A DNA stretch of 64,000 nt from Devosia sp. SD17-2 (GCF_029201565.1 NZ_CP104002.1:2063001-2127000); one strand, 5' to 3'; positions 46,346-56,038 are shown, counted from the stretch's first letter. A program made the numbers and translations. Notes: a model not told the origin generated them from the sequence alone.

Positions 46346-47524
46346 ATGCGGAGAGTGGCTTGGGTCGGGGTGGGGATCGCGGGTTTGGTGCTGGCGATCG
46401 GGAACGGCTGGGTGCTGTCTCGGCCGCCGACGCCGGATGCGTTCTATTCTTCTGTGAGCGCTTCCGGGGCGCCGGGGACGTTGCTGGCGGTGGAGCCCTA
46501 CTTCCGCGACGTGCCGGAGGCGGCTGACGCCTGGCGCATTCTCTATACGACGACGCGGATCGACGACACGCAGGCGGTGGCCAGTGCGGTGGTGATGGCG
46601 CCCAAGGGGGCGCTGGGGCCGCTGGATGCCATCGGCTGGGCCCACGGCACCAAGGGGATCGCCCCGGGTTGTGCGCCCTCGGTGGAGTGGCCCTTTGCGG
46701 ATGTGCCTGCGGTAGATGACTTGCTGGCGGAGGGCTGGGCCTATGTGGCGACGGACTATGTCGGTCTGGGCACCAAGGGCGGACACGCCTATCTCGTTGG
46801 GGAGGATGCGGCGCGGGCGGTGATGGATTCCTTGCGGGCGGCGCAGGCGATGGAGGCGGTCGAAATCGGGGCGCGCAGCGTCGTCTGGGGGCATTCGCAG
46901 GGTGGCAATTCGGCGCTGTGGGTGGCGCAGATGGCGCAAGACTATGCGCCGGAGCTCGATATTGTCGGGGTGGCGGCGCTGGCGCCGGCTTCAGACATGC
47001 CGGCGCTTGTCGAAACGGTGCGCGGCAGCCTCTTCGGCAAGGTGGTCAGCAGCTATCTCCTCGAGGCCTATTCCCGGACTTATGCGGACGTGCGGGTGCA
47101 GGACTATATCGGCGCGCCGATGTCGTGGGTGGCCCGGGACATGGCGAGCCGCTGCGCGGTGGATGCGCGGGCGCTGCCTTCGCTGGCCCAAGCCATGCTG
47201 TTTCCCAGCTCGGGCATTTTCGACGCGGACCCGATCGTCGGCCCGCTCGCGGATCGGCTGGCGGAAAATGTGCCGAATGGGCCGTTTGCCATGCCGGTGA
47301 TGATCGGGCAGGGGAGCGCCGACGAGATCGTCGCCGCAAAGGTGCAGACAGGATATGTCGACCGGCTCTGCGGAGAGGGGAAAGCGCTGGATTATCAGCT
47401 CTATGAAGGACTTGATCACCTCAGCCTGGTCCGGCCGGGAACGCCGCTGGAGGACGATCTCATCGCCTGGAGTGACGCCCGGTTCCGCGGCGAGGATGTC
47501 AAGCCCTCCTGCGGGGCGCTGTAA
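46346..47524 (+). CDS. Secretory lipase-like alpha/beta hydrolase
   Basis: A 392-residue hydrolase with an N-terminal membrane anchor or signal (VAWVGVGIAGLVLAIGNGWV). The nucleophile elbow VVWGHSQGGNSALW places the catalytic Ser at 184; Asp is probably in GQGSADEIV and His in YEGLDHLSLV. The layout matches the secretory lipase (LIP) family, with WAHGTKGIAPGCAPS and ATDYVGLGTKG as further signatures. It should act outside the cytoplasmic membrane on esters or lipids. Divergently paired with an MMPL transporter. Confidence 0.85.
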   Translation: MRRVAWVGVGIAGLVLAIGNGWVLSRPPTPDAFYSSVSASGAPGTLLAVEPYFRDVPEAADAWRILYTTTRIDDTQAVASAVVMAPKGALGPLDAIGWAHGTKGIAPGCAPSVEWPFADVPAVDDLLAEGWAYVATDYVGLGTKGGHAYLVGEDAARAVMDSLRAAQAMEAVEIGARSVVWGHSQGGNSALWVAQMAQDYAPELDIVGVAALAPASDMPALVETVRGSLFGKVVSSYLLEAYSRTYADVRVQDYIGAPMSWVARDMASRCAVDARALPSLAQAMLFPSSGIFDADPIVGPLADRLAENVPNGPFAMPVMIGQGSADEIVAAKVQTGYVDRLCGEGKALDYQLYEGLDHLSLVRPGTPLEDDLIAWSDARFRGEDVKPSCGAL

Positions 47525-47555
47525 GGGGGGTCTCCACAGCTTGCACGCCGGAAAA

Positions 47556-47584
47556 TTGGCCTTTCTGGCCGGAATCGCCTATCT
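47556..47584 (+). promoter_or_regulatory. Candidate gyrA promoter
   Basis: TTGGCC (47556-47561), a 17-bp spacer and CTATCT (47579-47584), 34 bp upstream of the gyrA GTG. Confidence 0.4.
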
Positions 47585-47617
47585 ATCGGTTAACAAGAAC
47601 CAACACGGAATCACCCC

Positions 47618-50395
47618 GTGAGTGATACGACCGATAATCTGCCTGCCGACACCCCAGGGTCCGGCATAGCGACGATCCAGATCACCGACGAAATGCGCAA
47701 CAGCTACCTCGATTACGCGATGAGCGTGATCGTGAGCCGCGCGCTTCCGGACGTGCGTGACGGCCTCAAGCCGGTGCACCGGCGCATCCTGTTCTCGATG
47801 AGCGAGAACGGATACGAGTACAACAAGCCATTCCGTAAATCGGCCCGCGTGGTCGGTGACGTGATCGGTAAATACCACCCCCACGGCGACTCCTCGATCT
47901 ATATGGCCTTGGTCCGTATGGCGCAGGATTTCTCCATGGGAGAGATGCTGGCGGAAGGCCAGGGCAACTTCGGCTCGGTCGACGGCGATATGCCGGCGGC
48001 CATGCGTTACACCGAAGTGCGCATGCAGAAGATCACCAACTCCCTGCTCGATGACCTCGACAAGGACACGGTTGATTTCAAGCCCAACTATGACGGTTCG
48101 GAATCCGAACCCTCGGTGTTGCCGGCGCGCTTCCCGAACATGCTGGTCAACGGCGGCAGCGGTATCGCTGTCGGCATGGCGACCAATGTGCCGACGCATA
48201 ATCTGAGCGAAACCATCAACGCCTCGCTGGCGCTGTTGGATAACCCGTTCATCACCACCGACGAGCTGATCGAGCATTTGCCCGGTCCGGACTTCCCGAC
48301 CGGCGGGATCATCCTCGGCCGTGCCGGTATCCGCCAGGCTTATGAGACGGGCCGCGGCTCGATCATCGTGCGTGGCCGCGCGGTGGTGGAAGAGGTTCGC
48401 AAGGAACGCGAAGCCATCGTCATCACCGAGATCCCGTATCAGGTGAACAAGGCGCATCTGGTCGAAAAGATCGCCGAGCTGGTGCGCGACAAGCGCGTCG
48501 AAGGCATTGCCGACCTGCGCGACGAGTCTAGCCGCGAAGGCATGCGCATCGTCATCGAGGTCAAGCGCGATGCGATGCCTGATGTGGTACTGAACCAGCT
48601 TTACCGCTTCACGCAGCTGCAGAGCTCGTTTGGCTGCAATTTCGTGGCGCTGAACGGCGGCAAGCCGGAGCTGATGAATCTCAAGCAGATTCTCGAGGCG
48701 TTCCTCAGCTTCCGTGAGGAAGTGGTTACGCGTCGCGCCCGGTTCCTGCTGAACAAGGCCCGTGACCGCGCCCATATCCTGGTTGGTCTGGCCGTGGCCG
48801 TGGCCAATATCGATGAGGTCATCGCCCTGATCCGCACCGCGCCCGATCCGGCGACGGCGCGCGAGCAGTTGATGACCCGCCGCTGGCCGGCAGCCGATGT
48901 GGAGCCGCTGATCAAGCTGATCGACGACCCGCGCCACCGGATCAACGACGACGGCACGTTCAATCTCTCCGAAGAACAGGCCCGCGCCATTCTCGAACTG
49001 CGTCTGGCTCGTCTTACGGCTCTTGGCCGTGACGAAATCGGCGACGAACTCAATGGCCTCGGCGCCGAGATCGAGGACTATCTCGATATCCTGCGCAGCC
49101 GTGAGCGCGTGCAGCAGATCATTCGGGAAGAGCTTGAAGAGATCCGTGACCAGTTCGGCCGTGCGCGCCGGACCGAAATCGCCGATCACGTCGCCGATTT
49201 CGACGACGAGGACCTGATCGCCCGCGAAGACATGGTCGTAACCGTGAGCCACGCCGGTTACATCAAGCGCGTGCCGCTTTCGACCTATCGCGCCCAGAAT
49301 CGCGGTGGCAAGGGGCGCTCTGGCATGTCGACACGCGACGAGGATTTCGTCTCGCGCCTCTTCGTCGCCAATACGCATACGCCGGTGCTGTTCTTCACCA
49401 GCCGCGGCATTGCCTACAAGATCAAGGTCTGGCGCCTGCCGCTGGCTCCTGCCAATGGCAAGGGCAAGGCCCTGATCAACATCCTGCCGCTGGAGCAGGG
49501 CGAGCGGATCACCTCGATCATGCCGCTGCCCGAGGACGAGACCAGCTGGGGCAATCTCGACATCATGTTCGCCACGACGCGCGGCACAGTTCGCCGCAAC
49601 TCGCTGGCCGACTTCGTCGAAGTGCGCCAGAACGGCAAGATCGCCATGAAGCTCGATGAGGGCGATGCGATCGTCGGCGTCGAGACCTGCACGGTCAACA
49701 ATGACGTGCTGCTGACCACGGCGCTCGGCCAGGCAATCCGCTTCCGCGTCGACGACGTGCGCCTGTTCAAGGGCCGCGACTCGATGGGCGTCCGTGGCAT
49801 CCAGCTGGCGGAGAACGACACCGTCATCTCGATGGCCGTGATCAACCACTCGGATGCGACGGCCGAAGAACGCGCCGCCTATCTCAAGCGCAGCCGCGCC
49901 ATGCGTGGTGAAGTGGACAGCGACGACAGTGCTTCGGATGAAGCAGGCGTCGAGGCTGGCGAACTTGATCAGGAGCTCTACGCCAAGATGGGTGCTCTCG
50001 AGCAGTTCATCCTGACGATCTCCGAGAACGGCTATGGCAAGCGCACCTCAAGCCACGAATACCGGATCACCGGTCGTGGCGGTAAGGGCATCGTCGCCAT
50101 GGCGGTCAACAAGCGCAACGGCAATCTGATCGCAAGCTTCCCGGTGGAAGAAGAAGACCAGATCATGCTGATCAGCGATGGCGGCCAGACCATCCGCCTG
50201 CCGGTTGGTGGCGACAAGCCGATCGGCATCAAGGGTCGCAGCACCCAGGGCGTGATCGTGTTCGATACGGCCGAGGATGAGAAGGTGGTTTCGGTCGAGC
50301 GCATCAGCGAGCCTGAAAGCGACGAGGACGACATCGACACCGGTACTGAGGCCGGGGACGATGCACCGCCCGACACCGGCGCGGCAGAAGAATAA
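47618..50395 (+). CDS. gyrA: DNA gyrase subunit A
   Basis: A 925-residue type IIA topoisomerase subunit with a GTG start. The catalytic Tyr is Tyr131 in AAMRYTEVRM. The GyrA-box in the C-terminal wrapping domain reads QNRGGKGRSGM, which marks it as GyrA rather than ParC. Beta-pinwheel repeats follow, and the tail is acidic (EPESDEDDIDTGTEAGDD). The quinolone-pocket segment is KYHPHGDSSIYMALVRMAQD: S92 and S93 follow D91, and M96 occupies the position of E. coli Asp87; the next stretch reads FSMGEMLAEGQG rather than the usual FS.R..L.DGQG. A strong hairpin follows the stop. Confidence 0.97.
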   Translation: MSDTTDNLPADTPGSGIATIQITDEMRNSYLDYAMSVIVSRALPDVRDGLKPVHRRILFSMSENGYEYNKPFRKSARVVGDVIGKYHPHGDSSIYMALVRMAQDFSMGEMLAEGQGNFGSVDGDMPAAMRYTEVRMQKITNSLLDDLDKDTVDFKPNYDGSESEPSVLPARFPNMLVNGGSGIAVGMATNVPTHNLSETINASLALLDNPFITTDELIEHLPGPDFPTGGIILGRAGIRQAYETGRGSIIVRGRAVVEEVRKEREAIVITEIPYQVNKAHLVEKIAELVRDKRVEGIADLRDESSREGMRIVIEVKRDAMPDVVLNQLYRFTQLQSSFGCNFVALNGGKPELMNLKQILEAFLSFREEVVTRRARFLLNKARDRAHILVGLAVAVANIDEVIALIRTAPDPATAREQLMTRRWPAADVEPLIKLIDDPRHRINDDGTFNLSEEQARAILELRLARLTALGRDEIGDELNGLGAEIEDYLDILRSRERVQQIIREELEEIRDQFGRARRTEIADHVADFDDEDLIAREDMVVTVSHAGYIKRVPLSTYRAQNRGGKGRSGMSTRDEDFVSRLFVANTHTPVLFFTSRGIAYKIKVWRLPLAPANGKGKALINILPLEQGERITSIMPLPEDETSWGNLDIMFATTRGTVRRNSLADFVEVRQNGKIAMKLDEGDAIVGVETCTVNNDVLLTTALGQAIRFRVDDVRLFKGRDSMGVRGIQLAENDTVISMAVINHSDATAEERAAYLKRSRAMRGEVDSDDSASDEAGVEAGELDQELYAKMGALEQFILTISENGYGKRTSSHEYRITGRGGKGIVAMAVNKRNGNLIASFPVEEEDQIMLISDGGQTIRLPVGGDKPIGIKGRSTQGVIVFDTAEDEKVVSVERISEPESDEDDIDTGTEAGDDAPPDTGAAEE

Positions 50396-50398
50396 GAA

Positions 50399-50424
50399 AC
50401 AAGGGGCGCTTCGGCGCCCCTTGT
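50399..50424 (+). terminator. gyrA terminator hairpin
   Basis: Perfect 11-bp stem ACAAGGGGCGC / GCGCCCCTTGT with a TTCG loop, immediately after the gyrA stop; T-tract short. Confidence 0.75.
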
Positions 50425-50454
50425 CGTTTCCGCGCCACGTTGTGCGGATGTGCT

Positions 50455-50943
50455 TCAGATGAAGCGTTCGATGTCGGGGTTTTGGGCGCCTCTGGCCTGA
50501 GCGGGAGGTGCGCTGCCCATGCGGACCTGACGCGGGATGGTGCTCTGTTGCGCCTGGCGTGCGGGAGCGGCCGACGCCAGCGTACGTGGATTGGGGCCGA
50601 ACTCATTGTCCCATTGATTGGGCGGGGCCAGCATCCAGAACAGCATGAGCAACTGGCCAACGAGCGGAATGCACTGGACGAAATACCACCAGCCCGACCG
50701 CCCGATATCGTGCAGGCGGCGCACAGTTACGGCAATGGCGGGAAGAAAATGAACCACCGATAGAAATGCGGTGAAGGGACCCGGGTAGCCCTTTCTGATG
50801 TCGGTGTAGAAAAACTCGAGGTCGGCAAAGGCGCCGGCGAGCGCGAGGAGTGTGGCGACCAGCCAGAACAACCAATATTGCCGGCGCGTACTGCGTCCCG
50901 AAAGATCGAAGTAGCGCAGCATTGCATCGAAATATGACCGCAT
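50455..50943 (-). CDS. DUF805 family membrane protein
   Basis: A 162-residue protein with the DUF805 signatures YFDLSGRSTRRQYWLFWL at the N-terminus and VRRLHDIGRSGWWYFVQCIP in the middle. Three to four membrane helices are visible. The C-terminal 40 residues are polar. Function is unknown for the family. It converges with gyrA. Confidence 0.9.
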   Translation of the reverse strand: MRSYFDAMLRYFDLSGRSTRRQYWLFWLVATLLALAGAFADLEFFYTDIRKGYPGPFTAFLSVVHFLPAIAVTVRRLHDIGRSGWWYFVQCIPLVGQLLMLFWMLAPPNQWDNEFGPNPRTLASAAPARQAQQSTIPRQVRMGSAPPAQARGAQNPDIERFI

Positions 50944-51132
50944 GTTTTCCGTTCCGGCCGGAGTTTCACTCCAGAAGTAGCGGGGTGCGTTGAGAATGGC
51001 ATCTGCGACGTGGCAATAACATTAGCGAAGGGTCAATAATTGGTCGGGAATTCTGGTTCGAAGCGGTGTATTCGATCCGGTAGATTGCTGAATTTGTTGT
51101 TTTCAAAACATGCATGATTTGGACCTTGCACT

Positions 51133-52362
51133 ATGACTGCCAGCGCTGATCGTGAGAAACCGGGGTATCGGGCGCTGCTCAGTTTGCCCGTGCCGCGTCG
51201 GCTGGCGCTGGCCAGCCTGCCGGCGGATTTTGCGGACTGGCTCGACTATGCGGCCATCGTGGCGCTGCTGGTGTTTGGCTGGGGCCATGGGCCGTTCGCG
51301 CTGGCAATTTTCGCGCTGGCGCTGAGCCTGCCCTATATTATGGTGGGGCCGCTGGCCGCAGTGGTGGTGGATCGGTCCTCGATCCGTGCCGTGCTGGTGA
51401 TCAGCAATCTGGGGCGGGCGCTGGCGACGCTCGGCTTCGCGTTCACCGGGGATGCGGCGATGCTGCTGGTGCTGGTGTTCCTGCGCGGCGCCATCGACTC
51501 AGCGTTTACGCCGGCACGGCAGGCGGCGCTTCAGGCGACGACGCCCAAACATCTTCTGGGGCGTGCCAATGGGCTGCATCAGGCAATCAACCAGACCTCA
51601 AAAATTGCGGGACCGGCCATCGGTGGGCTTCTGCTGGTGATCTGGCCGGCGCAGGGCGTGTTTCTCTTTAACGCGGGCCTCTCCCTCATCGCCGTTGTGA
51701 TTGCGCTGACGCTTGTGATCCCGCCACGCGAACAGGGGGAGGGCGATGGCCAGCGCGGTCGGTTCTTTGTCGAGTCGCTGGCCGGTATTGCCGAATTCCG
51801 GCGCAGTCGGCGGCTGCTGGTGGCGCTGATCTTTTCGGCCTTCGCCTATTTCTCCTTCTTTCTCTATGACGCGCTGATCGCCCTGCTGGCGGAGGGTTTT
51901 GGGTTTGGCGCCACGGCGTTCGGGCTTTCCATCGCCGCATCGGGGCTTGGCGGTTTGATCGGCGCTCTGGTGGCCGGGTGCTTCGCTGCCGGTCGACCAA
52001 TCCTCGTCATGGCACTGGCGGCCATGATATCGGGGCTGACGACGGCGGCTGTGGCGGCAGCGGCCTTGGCCGGACTGATGCTCCCGCTCGCCGCGTTCCT
52101 CTTCGTGCTGCTGTTCATGGGTGGATCGACCGCCTTCATGCTGGTGCCCTATCGGACCATTATCCAAGCTGAGGTCCCGCCGGACCGGATCGGGCGGGTG
52201 TTTGCTGCAGGCGAGGCTGTGATCACGCTCACCATGCTGTCGGCCCCGCTGATCGGCAGCGCCATCGCTTCCCAATGGGGCACGCCGGCTGCGTTTCTCG
52301 TCGGTGGCGCGCTGCTGGTCGTGCTCGGGGGCGTTACGCTTGCAACCGCACGCCGCGCGTGA
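51133..52362 (+). CDS. Major facilitator superfamily transporter
   Basis: A 409-residue twelve-helix permease. The A-like motif between helices 2 and 3 is GPLAAVVVDRSSIRAVLVIS, and a second cytoplasmic motif is ARQAALQATTPKHLLGRANG, typical of the MFS_3 / enterobactin-exporter-like branch. The central loop RFFVESLAGIAEFRRSR separates the halves. It probably exports a small molecule, but the substrate cannot be told. It precedes coaD by 36 bp on the same strand. Confidence 0.87.
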   Translation: MTASADREKPGYRALLSLPVPRRLALASLPADFADWLDYAAIVALLVFGWGHGPFALAIFALALSLPYIMVGPLAAVVVDRSSIRAVLVISNLGRALATLGFAFTGDAAMLLVLVFLRGAIDSAFTPARQAALQATTPKHLLGRANGLHQAINQTSKIAGPAIGGLLLVIWPAQGVFLFNAGLSLIAVVIALTLVIPPREQGEGDGQRGRFFVESLAGIAEFRRSRRLLVALIFSAFAYFSFFLYDALIALLAEGFGFGATAFGLSIAASGLGGLIGALVAGCFAAGRPILVMALAAMISGLTTAAVAAAALAGLMLPLAAFLFVLLFMGGSTAFMLVPYRTIIQAEVPPDRIGRVFAAGEAVITLTMLSAPLIGSAIASQWGTPAAFLVGGALLVVLGGVTLATARRA

Positions 52363-52398
52363 GAAAACCCTAACAACAACAAGAGGGAAGGGGGCAGA

Positions 52399-52893
52399 AT
52401 GAGCAAACTCGTCGGCTTTTATCCGGGGTCGTTCGATCCGCTGACCAATGGGCATCTCGATGTCATCGAGCGGGCCTGCAAGCTCGTCGATACGCTGGTG
52501 GTGGCGGTTGGAATCAGCGCGACCAAGAAGAACCCGCTGTTCAGCCATGTCGACCGCATTGCCATTCTCGACCAGGTGCTCGGCCCCGTCGGGCTGCGGA
52601 CCCAGACAGAATTCAAGATCGTCGACTTCTCCGGCCTGATGGTGAATGCGGCGCGCGACCACGGCGCCAAGCTCATCATTCGCGGCCTGCGCGACACTAC
52701 CGACTATAATTACGAGATGCAGATGGTGGGGATGAACGCCCAGATGGCGCCCGATCTGCAGACCGTCTTCCTTCCCTCCAGCCCACCTGTGCGGCATATC
52801 TCGGCCACATTGGTGCGCCAAATCGCAGAAATGGGCGGGGATATTTCCGCCTTCGTCCCGCCAATCGTCCTTAAGGCTCTGAAACCACGATGA
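52399..52893 (+). CDS. coaD: Phosphopantetheine adenylyltransferase
   Basis: A 164-residue CoaD catalysing ATP + 4'-phosphopantetheine to dephospho-CoA, the penultimate step of coenzyme A synthesis. The nucleotidyltransferase TxxH motif is GSFDPLTNGHLDVIERA; further signatures are LIIRGLRDTTDYNYEMQM and the SPPVRHISATLVRQIA segment (ISSTxxR-type). GGGAAGGGGG precedes the ATG. Its TGA overlaps the next ATG. Confidence 0.96.
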   Translation: MSKLVGFYPGSFDPLTNGHLDVIERACKLVDTLVVAVGISATKKNPLFSHVDRIAILDQVLGPVGLRTQTEFKIVDFSGLMVNAARDHGAKLIIRGLRDTTDYNYEMQMVGMNAQMAPDLQTVFLPSSPPVRHISATLVRQIAEMGGDISAFVPPIVLKALKPR

Positions 52894-53477
52894 TTACTCT
52901 CTCCCGCCGCCTGCTTGGTGGCCTCGCTGTCGCCGCTTTGGTCAGCCTCGCAGCTCCGGCTTTCGCCCAGGAGGGCAAGCCGCATCTGATCCTGACGCTC
53001 GAAAGCGGTACGGTCGATATCGAACTGTTGCCCGAAATTGCGCCCAAGCATGTCGAGCGCGTCGTGGCCCTGACCGAGAGCGGTGAATACGACAATGTCG
53101 TTTTCCACCGCGTCATCGAGGGTTTCATGGCCCAGACCGGCGACGTCGAATTCGGCAAGGAAAACACCCCGAATTTCGATCTGCAGCGCGCCGGCATGGG
53201 CGGTTCGCAGCTTCCTGATGTCGAGGCTGAGTTCAATTCGGAAAGCTTCCAGCGCGGCATCGTCGGCGCTGCCCGCTCGCAGAACCCGAACTCGTTCAAC
53301 GCGCAGTTCTTCATCACCTATGCGGACGCGAGCTTCCTCGACGGCCAGTATACGGTGTTCGGCAAGGTTGCTTCCGGCATGGAAGCTGTCGATGCGCTCG
53401 AAAAGGGTCCGCAGTCGGCCAATGGCGCCGTGGCAAACCCGGACAAGATCATCAAGGCGACGATCGAATACAAGTAA
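52890..53477 (+). CDS. Exported cyclophilin-type peptidyl-prolyl isomerase
   Basis: A 195-residue PPIase whose ATG overlaps the coaD stop by four bases. A signal peptide ends LAAPAFA|QEGKPH, so it folds proteins in the periplasm. Cyclophilin motifs are YDNVVFHRVIEGFMAQTGD (catalytic Arg in FHRV), NSFNAQFFITY and GQYTVFGKVASGMEAVD. The Trp that binds cyclosporin is replaced, as usual in bacterial enzymes. Often found after coaD in Rhizobiales. Confidence 0.93.
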   Translation: MITLSRRLLGGLAVAALVSLAAPAFAQEGKPHLILTLESGTVDIELLPEIAPKHVERVVALTESGEYDNVVFHRVIEGFMAQTGDVEFGKENTPNFDLQRAGMGGSQLPDVEAEFNSESFQRGIVGAARSQNPNSFNAQFFITYADASFLDGQYTVFGKVASGMEAVDALEKGPQSANGAVANPDKIIKATIEYK

Positions 53478-53499
53478 GCGGTTCGTCACCGGTTTCCGG

Positions 53500-53532
53500 A
53501 GCCCCGACGCACTTGGTGCGGCGGGGCTTTTT
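53500..53532 (+). terminator. Terminator of the coaD-cyclophilin unit
   Basis: AGCCCCGACGCAC-TTG-GTGCGGCGGGGCT with one internal mismatch, followed by TTTTTGTTTTTT. Confidence 0.85.
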
Positions 53533-53575
53533 GTTTTTTGGGGGTGGCGTGGGAGCGGAGACATCCGGGCTCTCC

Positions 53576-53687
53576 TACCCCCACCTAGCCTCCCCCTGGT
53601 AGGGGGAGGGACGGGTCAGTGGCTCACTGGGTTTGCCAATAACTCGATGGGCTCCTCCCCGTATCAGGGGGAGGTCGGGTGGGGGTA
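53576..53687. repeat. Two opposed family A palindromes forming a large inverted repeat
   Basis: Forward copy: TACCCCCACCT then CCTCCCCCT-GGT-AGGGGGAGG (53576-53611). Inverted copy: CTCCTCCCC-GTAT-CAGGGGGAGG then TCGGGTGGGGGTA (53652-53687). Confidence 0.65.
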
Positions 53688-53712
53688 TCCTATCCCCAAG
53701 ACCAGACAAACA

Positions 53713-53739
53713 AAAAGGCCGCCCAGAGGGCGGCCTTTT
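53713..53739 (-). terminator. Terminator of tig (bidirectional)
   Basis: Perfect 12-bp stem AAAAGGCCGCCC-AGA-GGGCGGCCTTTT. On the minus strand it is followed by a T run, 20 nt after the tig stop. Confidence 0.85.
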
Positions 53740-53759
53740 CGATTCGGTGGCTTCAGAGC

Positions 53760-55139
53760 TTAGTGGTGGTGCTCTTCGGGGACTTCGTCCTCGTCAGCCT
53801 GGATGAGCTTGGCCAGCTCTTCGCGGGTCATCTTCTTTTCCGTCTGCTCGGAGAGGCCGGCGACATAGTCGACAACCTTGTTCTCGAAGACCGGAGCGCG
53901 CAGGCTTGCGAGGGCCTGGGCGTTCTGACGGTAGTAGTCATAGACCTGCTGTTCCTGGCCGGGGAAGCGGCGGATTTCAGCGAGCAGGGCCTGCTGGTGC
54001 TCTTCGTCGGTGACCTGAACTTCGTTCTGGTTGCCGATCTCGGCAACAACGAGGCCCAGACGCACGCGGCGCTCAGCAATGCGCTGGTACTGTTCCTTGG
54101 CGGCTTCTTCGGTCGTGCCTTCGTCTTCGAAGGAACGGCCATGCGACTGCACTTCGTGCTCGACGCGCTGCCAGATGGTGTTGAATTCGGCTTCGACCAG
54201 CTGCGCCGGGACGTCGAACTTGTGGCCTTCATCGAGGGCGTCGAGAATCTGACGCTTGATGTGCTGGCGGCTCATCGAGGTGAGTGCCGATTCCATCTGG
54301 TCCTTGACGGCCTTGCGCAGGGCAGCGACGTCTTCGAGGCCGAGGCGCTTGGCGAACTCGTCGTCCAGCTCGCCCTGGTTCGGGCCATCGACGTGCAGGA
54401 TGGTGACGTCGAAGGTTGCTTCCTTACCGGCCAGCTCGGCATTGTTGTAATCAGCCGGGAAGGTCACGGTGATGGTGCGGGTCTCGTCTTTCTTCTGGCC
54501 GACCAGCTGCTCTTCGAAGCCGGGGATGAACTCGCCCGAGCCAACGGTGAGGTGCGCATGGTCGGACTTGCCGCCGGCGAACTCAACGCCGTCGATCTTG
54601 CCGACGAAGCTGAGGCCGAGACGATCGCCCTGCTCGACGACAGCGCCATCACCCTTGTCGGTGTAGCCGCGGTTCTGAGCGAACACGCGGTTCACTTCAG
54701 CGTCGATTTCTTCTTCGGTGACTTCAACAACCGGCTTGTCGAGCTTGAGACCCTTGAGGTCCATCAGCGTGACAGGCGGCAGGACTTCATATTCGACTTC
54801 GAATGCGAGGTCGGACTTGCCGTCGAGCACGTCGTTGATCAGAGCCTGATCCTGGGGCAGGTCAACCTTGGGCTGAGCTGCGGCGCGCTCGGAACGCTGG
54901 TCCAGCGTGTCGGAGACGGTGGCGTTGATCGCGTCGGTCATCACTTCGGACATTGCCGAACGACCATACATCTTCTTGAGGTGCGCGGTAGGCACCTTGC
55001 CGGGACGGAAGCCCTTGATGTTGGCCTGGCCCTTGAGCTCTTCCAGCTTGGCATCGAGGCGCGACACCAGGTCGGCTGCCGGGATAGTGACGCTGAGCTT
55101 GCGCTTCAGGCCTTCGTTGAGGGTCTCAGTAACCTGCAT
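53760..55139 (-). CDS. tig: Trigger factor
   Basis: A 459-residue ribosome-bound chaperone and prolyl isomerase. The N-terminal ribosome-docking signature is GFRPGKVPTAHLKKMYG (near residue 42-58), followed by an FKBP-type PPIase domain (GDRLGLSFVGKIDGVEFAGG) and a helical C-terminal domain. The tail is acidic and His-ended (DEDEVPEEHHH). Transcribed away from glnB, downstream of a tRNA-Leu gene on the same strand; in many relatives clpP follows tig, but here clpP is 6 kb away. Confidence 0.95.
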   Translation of the reverse strand: MQVTETLNEGLKRKLSVTIPAADLVSRLDAKLEELKGQANIKGFRPGKVPTAHLKKMYGRSAMSEVMTDAINATVSDTLDQRSERAAAQPKVDLPQDQALINDVLDGKSDLAFEVEYEVLPPVTLMDLKGLKLDKPVVEVTEEEIDAEVNRVFAQNRGYTDKGDGAVVEQGDRLGLSFVGKIDGVEFAGGKSDHAHLTVGSGEFIPGFEEQLVGQKKDETRTITVTFPADYNNAELAGKEATFDVTILHVDGPNQGELDDEFAKRLGLEDVAALRKAVKDQMESALTSMSRQHIKRQILDALDEGHKFDVPAQLVEAEFNTIWQRVEHEVQSHGRSFEDEGTTEEAAKEQYQRIAERRVRLGLVVAEIGNQNEVQVTDEEHQQALLAEIRRFPGQEQQVYDYYRQNAQALASLRAPVFENKVVDYVAGLSEQTEKKMTREELAKLIQADEDEVPEEHHH

Positions 55140-55187
55140 GGGGGGCTATTCCCGTTTAAATTGATCTTCTAAAGGCCGGGACCAAAT

Positions 55188-55272
55188 TGGTGCGGGTGAG
55201 AGGACTCGAACCTCCACGCCTTGCGGCGCTGGAACCTAAATCCAGTGCGTCTACCAGTTCCGCCACACCCGC
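55188..55272 (-). tRNA. tRNA-Leu (anticodon UAG)
   Basis: An 85-nt class II tRNA on the minus strand with encoded CCA. The acceptor stem GCGGGTG pairs with CACCCGC. The anticodon stem is CTGGA/TCCAG around the loop TTTAGGT (anticodon TAG). A long variable arm GCGCCGCAAGGCGT follows, and the T-loop is GGTTCGAGTCC. It reads CUN leucine codons. Confidence 0.95.
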
Positions 55273-55600
55273 ATTGGGTCCCCTTCTGGCCGGGTTGGGG
55301 TTGCATCTATATGAAGAGATGGGGTCAGTCAAAGCCTAGCTTGGGGTTTTTGGCGGTTTGACAGCACTCTTGTCGCCCTCGGCTCTGTTTCGGCGGATTT
55401 GGCCCGGCGGAGGGGAGAGGGGATGCGTCCCCTTGCCCCCTCTTAGAGGGGCCGTATGCCGATGGCGTCTTATTGATCAGTTTTTTCAAACCCGCGCACC
55501 GCTTCTCGGTCGGGAATGATCAAAATTTGTGCACGCCGTCCGTTTCTTGTGCTAGGGCTGAATTTGATGCTTGCCCACAGGGTGTGGCTGTATTGGCTAA

Positions 55601-56038
<438 letters not shown>

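Noticed and set aside
46214-46939. N-terminal extension of the MMPL gene by 242 codons
   Set aside because: The added sequence is Arg/His/Pro-rich, lies antisense to the lipase gene, and the MMPL family starts near the GTG at 46213.
55500-55590. NtrC binding sites upstream of the glnB promoter
   Set aside because: GTGCAC-like half-sites and a CCACA-GGG-TGTGG repeat are present, but none matches the NtrC consensus well enough to call.
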